A stretch of 64,000 nt of DNA from Candidatus Zhuqueibacterota bacterium (GCA_016927835.1 JAFGMA010000011.1:1-64000), one strand, 5' to 3'; positions 27,550 through 37,763 are shown, numbered from the stretch's first letter. Notes: generated from the sequence alone by a model not told the origin. Made by a program: numbers and translations.

Positions 27550-28878
27550 TTACAGGTAGCGTTCTCTTTCCCACTGTGTAACCTGCATTAAGAATTGCGC
27601 CCATTCTTCTGTTTTGGCACGAACAAAGTATTCGGTGATGTGGGAACCCAATGCACCGGTGAGGACGCTGCTATCCTCCAACGCTTTGACGGCTTCGTGC
27701 AGATTAGTTGGCAGCGTTGAGATATTCAATTCACTCAATTTTTTGTCATCAAAATCATAGACATTTTCTTCAACTGCTTTCGGCGGCTTCATTTTATTTC
27801 GGACGCCATCCAGTCCGGCAGAAAGCATTGCAGTGAATGCTAAATACGGATTGGCAGATGGATCGGGGCAGCGCAGTTCCAAACGTGTACCCACGGCGCG
27901 GCGGCTTTTTGTCACCTTTGGCACGCGAATCAAAGCCGAACGATTTACTCGTCCCCAGCAGATATAGACCGGGGCTTCAAAACCGGGAACCAGGCGCTTG
28001 TATGAATTAACCGTTGGGTCAACGATTGCAGCCAGTGCCTGAGCGTGTTTCAATTGCCCGGCTAAAAACTGGTATGCCACATCCGAAAGTCCGTAGGCAT
28101 CGGTTTCGTTATGGAATGCATTTTTGCCGGCAGCATCAGAAAAACTCTGATGCACGTGCATGCCGCTGCCATTGATTCCAAAAATCGGTTTAGGCATAAA
28201 CGTAACTCTCAAGTCCGTACCAGAAGCATGGGTTTTCAACGCATGTTTGAACGTAATCACTGAATCGGCAATTTTAACGGCATCATCATAGTGCAAATCG
28301 ATTTCATGCTGTCCGGCGCTTACCTCGTGATGATAACTTTCACAGGTGATGTGCATTGCCTTTAGCGAGGAAATCGTGCTCTGACAAATCTTAACCGCCC
28401 GGCTTTGAATAGCTAAATCGAAATAGCCTTTATTGTCATGCGGGACCAGGTCTGGCTCCTGCGTTCGATCAAGCAGGAAAAATTCGATTTCCGGACCAAC
28501 CAGGTAATGAAAGCCGAGATCTTTTGCCTTTTGCATGGCTTTCTTTAAAACGCCGCGCGGATCGCCAGGGAAAGGCTGCTCATCGGGCGTATAAATATCG
28601 CAAATAATTTGGGCTGCATTTCCGCTATCGAATGACCACGGCAACACTGAAAAGGTATCGATGTCAGGGATGAGTAGCATATCCGACTCGAAAATTCGGG
28701 TAAAGCCTTCAATCGATGACCCATCAAACCAAATACCGTGACGTATGGCATTTTCGAACTCATCAATTTTAATAGTGACCTTTTTGGACACTCCGGCAAT
28801 ATCGGTGAACAGGAGATACAAAAATTTAAGGTCCTGTTTTTTGATGGTTTCCCTGATCTTCTCAATTTTTGCTTCCAT
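27550..28878 (-). CDS. glnA: glutamine synthetase type I
   Basis: A 442-residue enzyme that makes glutamine from glutamate, ammonia and ATP. Motifs are FDGSSIEGFTRI, VGPEIEFFLLD, HHEVSAGQHEIDL, NGSGMHVHQS and NRSALIRVP with R(L)ELRCPDPSANPYLA. The short length, without the roughly 25-residue insert of the GSI-beta group, points to the GSI-alpha type, which is not adenylylated. AAAGGAG precedes ATG 28878. Its position inside the V-ATPase operon between B and D is unusual; a glutamate-synthase-like cluster lies 14 kb away on the other strand. Confidence 0.95.
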   Translation of the reverse strand: MEAKIEKIRETIKKQDLKFLYLLFTDIAGVSKKVTIKIDEFENAIRHGIWFDGSSIEGFTRIFESDMLLIPDIDTFSVLPWSFDSGNAAQIICDIYTPDEQPFPGDPRGVLKKAMQKAKDLGFHYLVGPEIEFFLLDRTQEPDLVPHDNKGYFDLAIQSRAVKICQSTISSLKAMHITCESYHHEVSAGQHEIDLHYDDAVKIADSVITFKHALKTHASGTDLRVTFMPKPIFGINGSGMHVHQSFSDAAGKNAFHNETDAYGLSDVAYQFLAGQLKHAQALAAIVDPTVNSYKRLVPGFEAPVYICWGRVNRSALIRVPKVTKSRRAVGTRLELRCPDPSANPYLAFTAMLSAGLDGVRNKMKPPKAVEENVYDFDDKKLSELNISTLPTNLHEAVKALEDSSVLTGALGSHITEYFVRAKTEEWAQFLMQVTQWERERYL

Positions 28879-28996
28879 GAGTTGACTCCTTTAAAAAGTT
28901 AATTTCCATTCCTTATTCATTCTATCAAAATGATGAATAGTAAGTGCATTATATTACAAAACATTGCTTCGATGCGCATTCATCAACTTACCGAGC

Positions 28997-29419
28997 TTAA
29001 TTTTCCAATGCTCGCTTCAACTCCTGTAATCCCTGGTTATAATCGGCTTTGAAATTTATGCCGCGCACCCTTCTCAAAATAATTGGCAAATCCACATCAT
29101 CGATCATCAGCGGGATAATGCTTTTGCGAGCCACCATGGCACTGGTGTATTCGAGATTCACATGCTCCGAATTTTTCGCATTTTCTGACCAGATTAAAAG
29201 CATGAAATCACACTTCTCGATACCTTGATTGATTTCATTTAGCCATATACTGCCGGGATTAATTTGTTGGTCATCGATCCAGATCGTATTTCCGTTTGTT
29301 CCGATATCCTGAGTTAACCTGAGCGCAAATGCATTATCTATACTTGAATGGCTAATGAAAATAACTCGATGGTTATTCGGTCGGGATCGGAAGCCGGAAG
29401 TTGTTATTTTCGAATTCAT
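28997..29419 (-). CDS. stand-alone TIR-domain protein
   Basis: A 140-residue protein that is almost only a TIR domain (TIR_2 type), about residues 18-138. It reads VIFISHSSIDNAFALRL, then IWIDDQQINPGSIWLNEI, CDFMLLIWSENAKNSEHV and NLEYTSAMV. Glu90 aligns with the catalytic Glu of TIR NAD+ hydrolases, so enzymatic activity is possible. GGGAGGAAG with ATG 29419 decides the start, five codons inside the longer frame. No effector, sensor or membrane part is attached. It lies between V-ATPase subunit B and glnA in the same direction. Possible roles: NAD+-cleaving defence toxin, signalling adaptor, or an inserted passenger gene. Confidence 0.88.
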   Translation of the reverse strand: MNSKITTSGFRSRPNNHRVIFISHSSIDNAFALRLTQDIGTNGNTIWIDDQQINPGSIWLNEINQGIEKCDFMLLIWSENAKNSEHVNLEYTSAMVARKSIIPLMIDDVDLPIILRRVRGINFKADYNQGLQELKRALEN

Positions 29420-29506
29420 TATACTTCCTCCCATTTTAAATTAGCACCTTCGCGCGCTCTAAGGATAAAGCGATATTTAATTATAGATTAGGAAAATCTC
29501 AATACA

Positions 29507-30808
29507 TCATTCCTTCCCGTTTTTCGACCAATATTTTTCGCACAGGTCCGGATCAATACCTGTCTCACGCGGTTCAAAACATTCTCCGAGAATGCCCCAA
29601 CACGTATCCAGCGCCTTTTTAAGCGGTATATTTATTTCCAGATTCATAATTCGATCTTCGAAGATACGCCCATATTTTAAAAATTTCTGATCGGCTTTGC
29701 TCATTTCGAATCCCATCGTCTGGGCTTCGAGCGTATCCCTGTATTTATCGTAAAGCTGAATCATGCCGTCCATGATTGCACGGTGATCTTCGCGAGTGTC
29801 TTTATTCACATTCTGTTTCAGCCGGGAAAGCGATCCAAACGGTTCGATTCGTCCATTGCGCAAATAGAACTGACCTTCTGTAATATAGCCGGTATTATCG
29901 GGAATCGGATGCGTCACATCATCGCCGGGCATGGTGGTCACCGCCAACACGGTTATTGATCCCGAATTTTCGATATCGACCGCTTTTTCATAACGCGCTG
30001 CCAATTGCGAATAGAGATCACCGGGGTATCCGCGGTTGGAGGGAATTTGCTCCATTGTGATTGCAATTTCCTTCAGGGCATCCGACCAATTCGTCATGTC
30101 GGTTAGCAACACCAGCACGTCTTTGCCTGAAACAGCAAATTTTTCCGCAACAGCCAGCGCGATATCCGGTGTCAGCAGACATTCGACTGTGGGATCATCG
30201 GCGGTGTGCACAAACATGATTGAACGGCTCATCGCACCGCTTTTTTCCAGCGTATCCCTGAAAAACAAGTAGTCATCAAAAGTCAATCCCATTCCGCCCA
30301 AAATAATAATATCGGATTGCGCCTGCATCGCGACGCGGGCGAGCAGCGGGTTATACGGTTCACCGGCAACCGAGAAAATCGGCAGCTTCTGCGATACAAC
30401 CAACGAATTGAAAACATCAATCATCGGAATACCTGTGTGCACCATTCGTTTCGGAATTATCCGGCGCGCGGGATTGAAACTTGGTCCGCCAATCTGGATA
30501 TCTTCGCCGGGCGGCATTGGTTTTTTATCGCGGGGTTCGCCGCCGCCGGTGAAAATGCGACCCAATAAATTTTCGGAAAAAGGAACTTCCAGATTGCGCC
30601 CTAAAAATTCAACTTCGTCGCCGGTGGAGATGCCTCGTGTGCCGTTGAAAACCTGTAGCGAAACTTCGTCTCCGGCTAGCTTAATCACCTGAGCCAGCGA
30701 CGGATTAGCGCCTTTTACAAAGGCAAGTTCCCCATAGGCTACTCCTTCGGCTCTCAATGTGATTACATTTCCGGCAATATTTTCAACGCGCGTATATGTT
30801 TTTTTCAT
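29507..30808 (-). CDS. atpB: V-type ATP synthase subunit B
   Basis: A 433-residue non-catalytic head subunit. Typical stretches are [76 protein letters not shown] and [22 protein letters not shown]. The P-loop of the catalytic subunit is replaced (SVAGEPYN), as expected for B. AAGGA lies upstream of ATG 30808. It follows subunit A by 58 bp. Confidence 0.95.
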   Translation of the reverse strand: MKKTYTRVENIAGNVITLRAEGVAYGELAFVKGANPSLAQVIKLAGDEVSLQVFNGTRGISTGDEVEFLGRNLEVPFSENLLGRIFTGGGEPRDKKPMPPGEDIQIGGPSFNPARRIIPKRMVHTGIPMIDVFNSLVVSQKLPIFSVAGEPYNPLLARVAMQAQSDIIILGGMGLTFDDYLFFRDTLEKSGAMSRSIMFVHTADDPTVECLLTPDIALAVAEKFAVSGKDVLVLLTDMTNWSDALKEIAITMEQIPSNRGYPGDLYSQLAARYEKAVDIENSGSITVLAVTTMPGDDVTHPIPDNTGYITEGQFYLRNGRIEPFGSLSRLKQNVNKDTREDHRAIMDGMIQLYDKYRDTLEAQTMGFEMSKADQKFLKYGRIFEDRIMNLEINIPLKKALDTCWGILGECFEPRETGIDPDLCEKYWSKNGKE

Positions 30809-30866
30809 AGGTCCTTACTCTTGAATTGCTCTTGATAATATTCGAATGATTTCAAATACTGTGTCA

Positions 30867-32585
30867 TTAGTTCAGTTGCGCTTCAAATTCGTCAAGCGAT
30901 TTTTTATATTCTTTCGATTGAAATTTCTGGGTATTCCAACGCAAGAATTTCTCCTGAAAATTCAAAAGCTGATCGCGTGCCTCATCTTTATTTTCGAAAT
31001 CAAACGCCTTGTCCAAAAACTTGATCATCACAATGAACACTTCTTTTTGTCGTTCAGCCGAACACGAAGCATCCACCGGATGAAAGGCGTTCTGCTGCAG
31101 GTAGACACGATCCAGGATTTCTGATTTTTGATACAGCGTGAATTCCTCGGTACTGATGCCCTCGCGACCAACAACCGTCATCATCTGGCTGATTTCATAG
31201 CCGCGCTGCAAAACGCTCCTGGCTTTACTCACAAATTGCGAAGAGATCGCGCCTTCTGCCTTGCTCCAGCTATCCAGCGGATCGATCGCCGGAAAACGAC
31301 GGGCATCCGAGCGTTCACGGCTCAGCCCATGGAACGCCTTCACGACTTTCAGTGTGGATTGCGTAACCGGCTCATTGAAATTACCGCCTGCCGGTGATAC
31401 CGTACCTCCGATAGTCAGTGATCCGATAGAGCCGTCATAGTTTCGCACGCGACCGGCGCGTTCATAGAATTCTGCAATTCGCGATTCAAGATATGCCGGG
31501 AACGCCTCTTCACCGGGAATTTCTTCCAGGCGTCCGGACATTTCGCGCAGCGCCTGAGCCCAGCGTGAGGTAGAATCCGCCAACAGTAACACGTCCAGCC
31601 CCATGCTGCGATAATATTCGCCAATGGACACCGCTGTGTAAACAGAGGCTTCCCTGGCAGCCACCGGCATGGATGATGTGTTGCAGATGATCACGGTGCG
31701 CTCGATCAGGGCTTTGCCAGTCCGCGGATCAGTCAGATGCGGAAATTCTCGTAAAATTTCAACCACCTCGCCGGCACGCTCGCCGCAGGCAGCAATGATG
31801 ACAATATCGATTGCCGCATGGCGCGAGGTGATATGCTGCAAGACCGTTTTGCCCGCGCCAAATGGTCCCGGAATGCAGTATGTACCGCCTTTATTCACCG
31901 GGAAAAATGTATCGATGATGCGTTGACCGGTGATGAGCGGATCCGTTGGCGCAAGGCGTTCCTGGTACATTTTATTCGACACTTTCACGGGCCATACCTG
32001 AACCATTGTAATTTTATGTACATTTCCCGCTGAATCTTTGACTTTCGCGATCACTTCATCAACGGTATACTCGCCGGGTTCGATGGTCCATTCGACTGTA
32101 TAATTGTCGCGCATCAAAAAGGGAACCTTGATTTGATGTGTGAATATCCCTTCCGGTGTCGTACCCAGGGTGGTTCCGCCGGTCACTTCATCGCCCACTT
32201 TGGCAACCGGTGTATAATCCCATTTCACAGATCGCGGTAGTCCGTCGAAATAAATCCCTCTCTTCAAAAAGAATCCGCTCTTTTCAGCCAGTTCCGGCAA
32301 TGGATTTTGCAAGCCATCAAATATACTCGTCAATAGTCCGGGTCCCAATTCAACAGCGAGCAGCTCATGGGTGAATTCCACTTTGTCGTCAATTTTGAGA
32401 CCACGCGTATCTTCGAAAACCTGCAAATCAGCAACATTGCCCCGAACGCGGATCACTTCTGATTTCAGCCGCATATCGCCCAACTTCGCATACCCAACTT
32501 CGTTCTGACGCACGTTGCCGGTGAATTCCACGGAAATCATATTACCATTAATTGCAACGATTTTTCCAGTGCCGCTATTCACCAA
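30867..32585 (-). CDS. atpA: V-type ATP synthase subunit A (catalytic)
   Basis: A 572-residue catalytic head subunit. It has the A-type bulge domain (DYTPVAKVGDEVTGG), the P-loop GPFGAGKTVLQ at about 238-248, CGERAGEVVEILREFP with the catalytic Glu region, and LADSTSRWAQALREMSGRLEEIPGEE. Start is GTG at 32585: AGGAGGT lies 7 nt upstream and the family start (SGTGKIVAINGNMISVEF) fits. It overlaps the end of the DUF2764 gene by 11 bp, so translation is coupled. Confidence 0.95.
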   Translation of the reverse strand: MVNSGTGKIVAINGNMISVEFTGNVRQNEVGYAKLGDMRLKSEVIRVRGNVADLQVFEDTRGLKIDDKVEFTHELLAVELGPGLLTSIFDGLQNPLPELAEKSGFFLKRGIYFDGLPRSVKWDYTPVAKVGDEVTGGTTLGTTPEGIFTHQIKVPFLMRDNYTVEWTIEPGEYTVDEVIAKVKDSAGNVHKITMVQVWPVKVSNKMYQERLAPTDPLITGQRIIDTFFPVNKGGTYCIPGPFGAGKTVLQHITSRHAAIDIVIIAACGERAGEVVEILREFPHLTDPRTGKALIERTVIICNTSSMPVAAREASVYTAVSIGEYYRSMGLDVLLLADSTSRWAQALREMSGRLEEIPGEEAFPAYLESRIAEFYERAGRVRNYDGSIGSLTIGGTVSPAGGNFNEPVTQSTLKVVKAFHGLSRERSDARRFPAIDPLDSWSKAEGAISSQFVSKARSVLQRGYEISQMMTVVGREGISTEEFTLYQKSEILDRVYLQQNAFHPVDASCSAERQKEVFIVMIKFLDKAFDFENKDEARDQLLNFQEKFLRWNTQKFQSKEYKKSLDEFEAQLN

Positions 32586-33369
32586 TCGTACCTCCTAAAA
32601 TTTTTTCTAATCTATCTTCACCTGTTTTTTTATCCAATCGACTCCAGCGCTCGCAGATAAGCAGCTTCAATGCATAACCCAGGACGACTTCATAGCTGAA
32701 ATAGCAGTTTGCGGTCAATCCATCAATGAAGTCCCATCGAAATTTATCTAATGCCATTTCAACGGTCACGGGATTATCCTGCTCGAACAACTCCCGGATA
32801 GTCGATGCCCAATCATATTCGTGTGCCAATCCGAAATCGGGCAGCCGGCTGGCAGCCAGGATGTCCAGGATCAATTCATTTTCACTCACTTCAAACACGC
32901 TACTTGCGGATGCGCGATCTTGTGCCGCGGCAAATCGTTCCCTGCGAAGCACCGCACAGGCAGTCCACAATGTGAGTTCGTGCTTGATCCATCGGCGGAT
33001 GAACGCATTTTTTGCGCGCATACCTTCATCAAAATAGCGCAGCCATAAGCTGTCAACCGGTATTGGCTTTTCGCCTTTTTGCGATAGCTGATACTGCTCC
33101 CATTCTTCAGCCACGTTCAATTCAGCACCCTCATCGATAAAGGCTTTCACATCTATATTTCCCAATGCGCGGAATGCCTGCCAATCTTCAGCTTTTGAAC
33201 GCAAATTTTCAATATCGCGGATGGTTCGCAGAAATTGAAGCAGCTTGACATCGTCTGGAGTGAGTTCAACGACGACTTTTTCAAATAATGGTTGTACAGC
33301 GACGCTGCTGAATTCACCGAATTCGAGCGTTGGCAGGCTGCTAACCAGGTAATAATAGTTTGCTCCCAT
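32575..33369 (-). CDS. DUF2764 protein of V-ATPase operon (probable subunit C)
   Basis: A 264-residue soluble helical protein starting MGANYYYLVSSLPTLEFGE, the signature of DUF2764. In Bacteroidota, spirochaetes and chlamydiae this family sits between atpE and atpA and is thought to fill the place of subunit C (the socket between stalk and ring). No other C, F or G subunit is present here, which agrees with that role. GGAGAG precedes ATG 33369. It starts 5 bp after atpE and overlaps atpA. Confidence 0.85.
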   Translation of the reverse strand: MGANYYYLVSSLPTLEFGEFSSVAVQPLFEKVVVELTPDDVKLLQFLRTIRDIENLRSKAEDWQAFRALGNIDVKAFIDEGAELNVAEEWEQYQLSQKGEKPIPVDSLWLRYFDEGMRAKNAFIRRWIKHELTLWTACAVLRRERFAAAQDRASASSVFEVSENELILDILAASRLPDFGLAHEYDWASTIRELFEQDNPVTVEMALDKFRWDFIDGLTANCYFSYEVVLGYALKLLICERWSRLDKKTGEDRLEKILGGTIGE

Positions 33370-33374
33370 GGTTT

Positions 33375-33983
33375 CTACTCTCCGGCAAAGATCTGCTTAT
33401 CGATGCGCTGCCCATAAGCAACCGAGAACAATTCGATCAAAGCCTCGTTCGAAAAATCATACACATACCCTTTCCCGGCAGGACCGATTTTGAAGCCGCC
33501 TTTGATTTTTGTGTCCTTCTCCACCTTGACGTCCGCCTGGATCATCTGGTGAGCCTTCTTTTGCAGTGCCTTTCCGAGCTTTTCAAACATTTCCGGACCA
33601 AGCAGAATTTTCAGCTCGCTTTTTTGAGTTTTCGCAAATTCGGTGCACATAGTCAATATCGCCTGCTCAACCGTTTTTTCATCTTTCATGACCTTCAACA
33701 CAGTTTCATCCAGAGTTTTCGTCAGCATGGCATTGATTGTTTTATCTTTGAGATCTATCAGCGCGTCGCGGATTGCCTGTTGTATTTTTTGCTCATGTGC
33801 ATCAAAACGCCGCTTGATCTCATCATCAGTGGCTTTGAGTTTTTCAATAGCCTTTGCCTGCGCATCATTCAAGATTTTTTGGGACTTTTCCTCGGCATCG
33901 TGAATGATCTTGGCTGCCTCATCGTTGGCTTCGCGAATTCGTTCCTGCAATTGCTCTATTATTTTGCTGACCTGTTCACTCAT
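33375..33983 (-). CDS. atpE: V-type ATP synthase subunit E (peripheral stalk)
   Basis: A 202-residue subunit. Residues 1-100 form a charged coiled-coil (IIEQLQERIREANDEAAKII, HDAEEKSQKILNDAQAKAIE). The globular C-terminal half ends GGFKIGPAGKGYVYDFSNEAL. Start at ATG 33983 with AAGGAGA upstream; the frame runs 29 codons further upstream but that part is basic and lacks a ribosome site. It is the first gene of the ATPase operon, about 135 nt after a promoter. Confidence 0.88.
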   Translation of the reverse strand: MSEQVSKIIEQLQERIREANDEAAKIIHDAEEKSQKILNDAQAKAIEKLKATDDEIKRRFDAHEQKIQQAIRDALIDLKDKTINAMLTKTLDETVLKVMKDEKTVEQAILTMCTEFAKTQKSELKILLGPEMFEKLGKALQKKAHQMIQADVKVEKDTKIKGGFKIGPAGKGYVYDFSNEALIELFSVAYGQRIDKQIFAGE

Positions 33984-34124
33984 CAAAGTCTCCTTAGCGT
34001 TCTTTTTTGCATGAGTTTTTTTTATCTTTAAATCGATAATCTTGCATCGCTGGATTTTTCCGGTATTCAAAAGGGGGTTGAATGTCGGGTAATGTAAGCT
34101 TACCGCAATGCTCGGAAAATACAG

Positions 34125-34153
34125 ATTATACGGATTAATTGCAAAATATGCAA
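34125..34153 (-). promoter_or_regulatory. sigma-70-like promoter of the V-ATPase operon
   Basis: On the minus strand TTGCAT (34148-34153), 17 bp, TATAAT (34125-34130). The transcript would have a leader of about 135 nt before atpE. The rest of the 33984-34645 spacer shows no gene. Confidence 0.6.
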
Positions 34154-34645
34154 GTGATTTATTTGAAAGAAATCGATCATCTTGTTCATGCCCTTCGAAT
34201 TAATATTAAATGTCTACAAACGACCGAAAGATTGATTGGGTTTCCATTTTTTTTAAAACTTGCATGAATTTTTAATCGCGTTCCAGTCGGCGCCATACCC
34301 GAATCCGGTAATCCCTTGAAAATTCTGAAACCATCTAAAACTTACGTTTTGCAAATTCTTGATTTCTAATTTATCGCTTTCTATTTTGAACTGGTATTCA
34401 GTCCAGGATAAAAATATCAAAAATCAGATAAAACGCAACTTTCATAACGGTTATAACGGTTAACGTCTCAAAATTATGAAAATTAGCTCTATTAGATTTG
34501 AGTCTTATGAACCTTCCCGGCACGATGCACTGATAGGTGGCTCAGGAACAGAAATCATTGTCCCAAATTGATCTTTCCTCTTGTTTTTCAATTGAAAAAA
34601 TCGTATGTTATGAAAACTGAAAGTTGCAAATGATGGATTTGGCGA
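34154..34645. other. divergent spacer, remaining part
   Basis: AT-rich DNA between the V-ATPase promoter and yigZ. A direct repeat TAACGGTTA occurs twice near 34446-34462. Nothing else is recognised. Confidence 0.35.
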
Positions 34646-35254
34646 ATGCAATCCGATGAGTTTATGGCACTCTCTTCATCCTGTGAAGCGGAAATAACCG
34701 TCAAAGGCTCCCGATTCATCGGGCACGCCATGGCGGTCGAAACGCGGGAACAAGCGGAAGCCGCCATCGCCGATATCGCTAAATGCTATTACGACGCCTC
34801 TCACAATTGCTTTGCATATCGCATCGGGCACGCGAGTGATTTGGTTTTTCGGTATAGCGATGACGGCGAACCTGCCGGTACTGCCGGCGCTCCGATTCAC
34901 AATGTCCTGGCGGGAAAGGGCATCAGTAATATCGCTGTCGTGATCACACGCTACTTTGGTGGTACAAAACTTGGAAAAGGCGGGCTGGTTCGCGCCTATG
35001 GCGAGTGCACCCGTCAAACGCTCATCGTGGCACGCGTTGAAAAAAAATATCATTATGCAAAGCTGCAGCTCAATTTCGACTATTCCCTGACCAGTGATGT
35101 CAGGCGAATTCTGTCGAAAATGGGGACAGTGGAGCTTGCTTCCGATTATGGCGCCGCGGTCGAATTAATCATTCAAGTGCGCAAAAGCTATCGCGATTCA
35201 CTTATTGAGCAACTGATTGATGCCACCGCGGCAAAGATCACTATCAAATCATAA
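34646..35254 (+). CDS. yigZ: YigZ/IMPACT family protein
   Basis: A 202-residue protein. The N-terminal UPF0029/IMPACT domain reads KGSRFIGHAMAV, DASHNCFAYRIG, SDDGEPAGTAGAPI and ITRYFGGTKLGKGGLVRAYGE, all strong signatures. The C-terminal DUF1949 domain (RRILSKMGTVELASDYG) is complete. Bacterial members have been linked to translation and peptide handling, but the precise job is unclear. The first Met has no ribosome site; Met7 (34664) is an alternative. Encoded alone, divergent from the V-ATPase operon. Confidence 0.92.
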   Translation: MQSDEFMALSSSCEAEITVKGSRFIGHAMAVETREQAEAAIADIAKCYYDASHNCFAYRIGHASDLVFRYSDDGEPAGTAGAPIHNVLAGKGISNIAVVITRYFGGTKLGKGGLVRAYGECTRQTLIVARVEKKYHYAKLQLNFDYSLTSDVRRILSKMGTVELASDYGAAVELIIQVRKSYRDSLIEQLIDATAAKITIKS

Positions 35255-35411
35255 CACGGGGATTGTCAAGTAATCCTCTCGAAATCAGATTTTTCTATTT
35301 CGTACAGGAACCAAAACAAGCATTTTCGTGCTGAAAGGCTTGGATCCTGGTCATAACTTTTTTAATGATCAACGAAAATCAAGAAGAATCCAATATCACC
35401 ATTACCTGAAA

Positions 35412-36617
35412 ATGCGAATTGCTCTGATTCTCATATCGCTTGCGCTCTCTGCTTTATTTTCCGGATCAGAAACTGCTCTCATCACCGCCAGCAGGCATCG
35501 GCTGGAAAATTTGATCAGAGAAAAAGTGAAAGCCGCTCAACTCGCCTTTGATTTTGTGAACGATCCTGAAAAATCGATCATCACCACACTGGTGGGCAAC
35601 AATATTAGTGTCGTGTTGTGCTCATCGCTCTCAGCTATTTATCTGGAGAAATATTTCACCGAACACATCATTGTGATTTTGTCCTCAGCCTTTCTGCTTA
35701 TTTTCGGGGAAATTCTACCTAAATCTATCTTTCGCGAACGTGCAAACCAATTGGTTATACCGCTTTCGTATACGATGCGTTTTTTTTACCTTTTGCTGCT
35801 TCCGATAATTAAAACCTTTGAGGGCGCTTCACGCTTGCTTTCCAGGCTACTGAAAACGGAAAGCTCGCAAGAAACCGTATTCATCAGCCGACGCATTATG
35901 GCACGCTTTGTCAGGGAGGGCTCAGAAAAAGGCGCTATTGAAGAAGAAAAAGGCGACATGCTCCTTAAATCGATTTGCGTCGGTCGCCGCCAGGTAAGGC
36001 GTATTATGCAACCACGCACCGAAATTATAGGTGTAGATAAGCAAACGCCAATTCAGCAGGTGCTAGAAATATTCGAATCGAGTGGGCTTTCCCAACTTGT
36101 TATTTATGAAAGCGATATCGATCATATCATCGGAAAAATACATATCAAGGATCTGTTCGATTTGCCGGAATCCATCGACCAAATCATCAGGGATATTTTG
36201 ATCGTTCCCGAAACCAAATCGGCAATTGAGATGATGACTGAATTTAAAGCCAGCAAAAACAATGTCGCCATTGTGATCGATGAACACGGCAGTACCTCTG
36301 GCATTATAACCCTCGAAGATATTATCGAGGAGCTTTTTGGTGAAATCGATGATGAGCATGATCCCGAGCGACGGCTCTACAGACGTCTTAATGCTCACAA
36401 CTTGCTCGTAAGCGGAAGACTGGAAATATCTTACGCGAACGATCAATTGGAGCTGGGATTGCCCGAAGGCGATTACGATACGATCGGCGGAATGATTGCC
36501 CATGAGCTGGGTCGTATTCCACAAGAGGAAGAAACCATCATCATCAAACCATGGAAATTAACTATTAAAAAAGCCGATAAGCGGCGCGTCCGATGGGTGA
36601 AAATGACGCGAGTTTAA
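35412..36617 (+). CDS. CorC/HlyC-type membrane protein with CBS pair
   Basis: A 401-residue membrane protein of the HlyC/CorC (CNNM/UPF0053) group. The N-terminal region has about three or four helices with the signature ALFSGSETALITASRHRLENL and FGEILPKSIFRERAN. About 180-310 are a CBS pair (RRIMQPRTEIIGVDKQTPI, LSQLVIYESDIDHIIGKIHIKDL). About 320-395 are a CorC_HlyC domain (DYDTIGGMIAHELGRIP). The family moves or senses Mg2+ or other divalent ions. ATG 35412 is chosen since it opens the first membrane helix; a GTG at 35328 would add an unlikely basic segment. Confidence 0.88.
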   Translation: MRIALILISLALSALFSGSETALITASRHRLENLIREKVKAAQLAFDFVNDPEKSIITTLVGNNISVVLCSSLSAIYLEKYFTEHIIVILSSAFLLIFGEILPKSIFRERANQLVIPLSYTMRFFYLLLLPIIKTFEGASRLLSRLLKTESSQETVFISRRIMARFVREGSEKGAIEEEKGDMLLKSICVGRRQVRRIMQPRTEIIGVDKQTPIQQVLEIFESSGLSQLVIYESDIDHIIGKIHIKDLFDLPESIDQIIRDILIVPETKSAIEMMTEFKASKNNVAIVIDEHGSTSGIITLEDIIEELFGEIDDEHDPERRLYRRLNAHNLLVSGRLEISYANDQLELGLPEGDYDTIGGMIAHELGRIPQEEETIIIKPWKLTIKKADKRRVRWVKMTRV

Positions 36618-36714
36618 ACGCAGCCAAACACCGCAGTTTCCGCAATATTAATCGCGCTTGACGACAGGTATAAATACCAGGCACTCTCGACGAGAGCAAT
36701 TCCGTATCAGCTTT

Positions 36715-36815
36715 CGGAGGTGGGATAAAATACGTTACCCATTTAAATGTCTATAGAGGGTATTCATCAATATTATAATTAAGCAAAATGTCCAGGTTAT
36801 TTTATCCCACCTCCT
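36715..36815 (-). mobile_element. 101-bp inverted-repeat element (MITE-like), copy 2
   Basis: Inverted relative to copies 1 and 3. It starts GGAGGTGGGATAAAAT (36716) and ends TTATTTTATCCCACCTCCT. It lies 98 bp after the CBS gene and 64 bp before the lipoprotein start, so it could influence either transcript. Confidence 0.8.
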
Positions 36816-36878
36816 TAATTAATTTAAAGTTATATCACTATGATATAACATGATTACCAATGCCGGACACTCTTTAAT

Positions 36879-37763
36879 ATGAAAAATCTTGCTTACCTCA
36901 CAGCCTTCGTTATCGGTTTGCTGCTGCTCGCTTGCAGCGGTCGGCAGTCATTGCCAGTGGATCGCTACTACGATTATGACCGGAATTTCCCGCTGGAAGA
37001 TTCTGTGCGGGTTGAGGTTGAAACCGATCAATCCACCATGTATTCGGTCAGCTATCGCAGTGTCCACGAGTCGATCGTAGCCGGCTTGTTGACGATTCCC
37101 AAAAAGAGCAAACAGCCGCTGCCGGTAATAATCTTTTTGCATGGGATCGGCGATCATAAACAGAAAGATTATATGGAAGCTGGTCATAAATTCATGGTGG
37201 ATAGCGGCTATGCCGTTCTGCGCATCGATATCGCCAATCATGGCGATCGGAAAATTCATAAATACAAGTACGATATGGTGACAGGGTATCGCTATTGGAC
37301 AAGAGACATCGTCGCCCAAACCGTATTCGATCTGCGGCGGGGGATCGATTTTCTCGAAACACGTCCGGAAATCGATTCCAGCCGTATCGGATTCTATGGC
37401 ATCAGCCTGGGCGGAATTATCGGAACCGTCTTTTGCGCGGTGGATGAGCGTGTTAAAGTTCCGGTGATTACGCTTGCCGGAGGTGGATTGCATCTGGCGT
37501 TCAAATTCAAGGCTTTTGCCGAAGAAACGCAGGTGTATTTGAGCATCATCGATCCCATTAATTTCGTGGATAAAATTGCGCCGCGCCCGTTGTTGATGCT
37601 CAATGCCGATAAAGACGAGGTGGTTCCGCCCATAACCAGCAAAATGATGTACAATAAAGCCGGCGAACCGAAACATATCGTGTGGTACCCGACGAAACAT
37701 CGACGGATTCCCATTGACCAGGCATTCCCGGAAGGCATCCGATGGTTTAATAAATACCTGTAA
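36879..37763 (+). CDS. alpha/beta-hydrolase lipoprotein
   Basis: A 294-residue lipoprotein with lipobox LLLLACSG (lipidated Cys19). The hydrolase fold is clear: PVIIFLHGIGDHKQKD (oxyanion strand), GFYGISLGGIIGT with nucleophile Ser176, LLMLNADKDEVVPP with the acid Asp, and His273 in WYPTKHRRIP. It resembles dienelactone hydrolase or acetyl-xylan-esterase-like proteins. Predicted to cut ester bonds at the periplasmic face of a membrane; substrate unknown. Copy 2 of the 101-bp element lies directly upstream. The asparaginase gene follows after 139 bp. Confidence 0.82.
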   Translation: MKNLAYLTAFVIGLLLLACSGRQSLPVDRYYDYDRNFPLEDSVRVEVETDQSTMYSVSYRSVHESIVAGLLTIPKKSKQPLPVIIFLHGIGDHKQKDYMEAGHKFMVDSGYAVLRIDIANHGDRKIHKYKYDMVTGYRYWTRDIVAQTVFDLRRGIDFLETRPEIDSSRIGFYGISLGGIIGTVFCAVDERVKVPVITLAGGGLHLAFKFKAFAEETQVYLSIIDPINFVDKIAPRPLLMLNADKDEVVPPITSKMMYNKAGEPKHIVWYPTKHRRIPIDQAFPEGIRWFNKYL

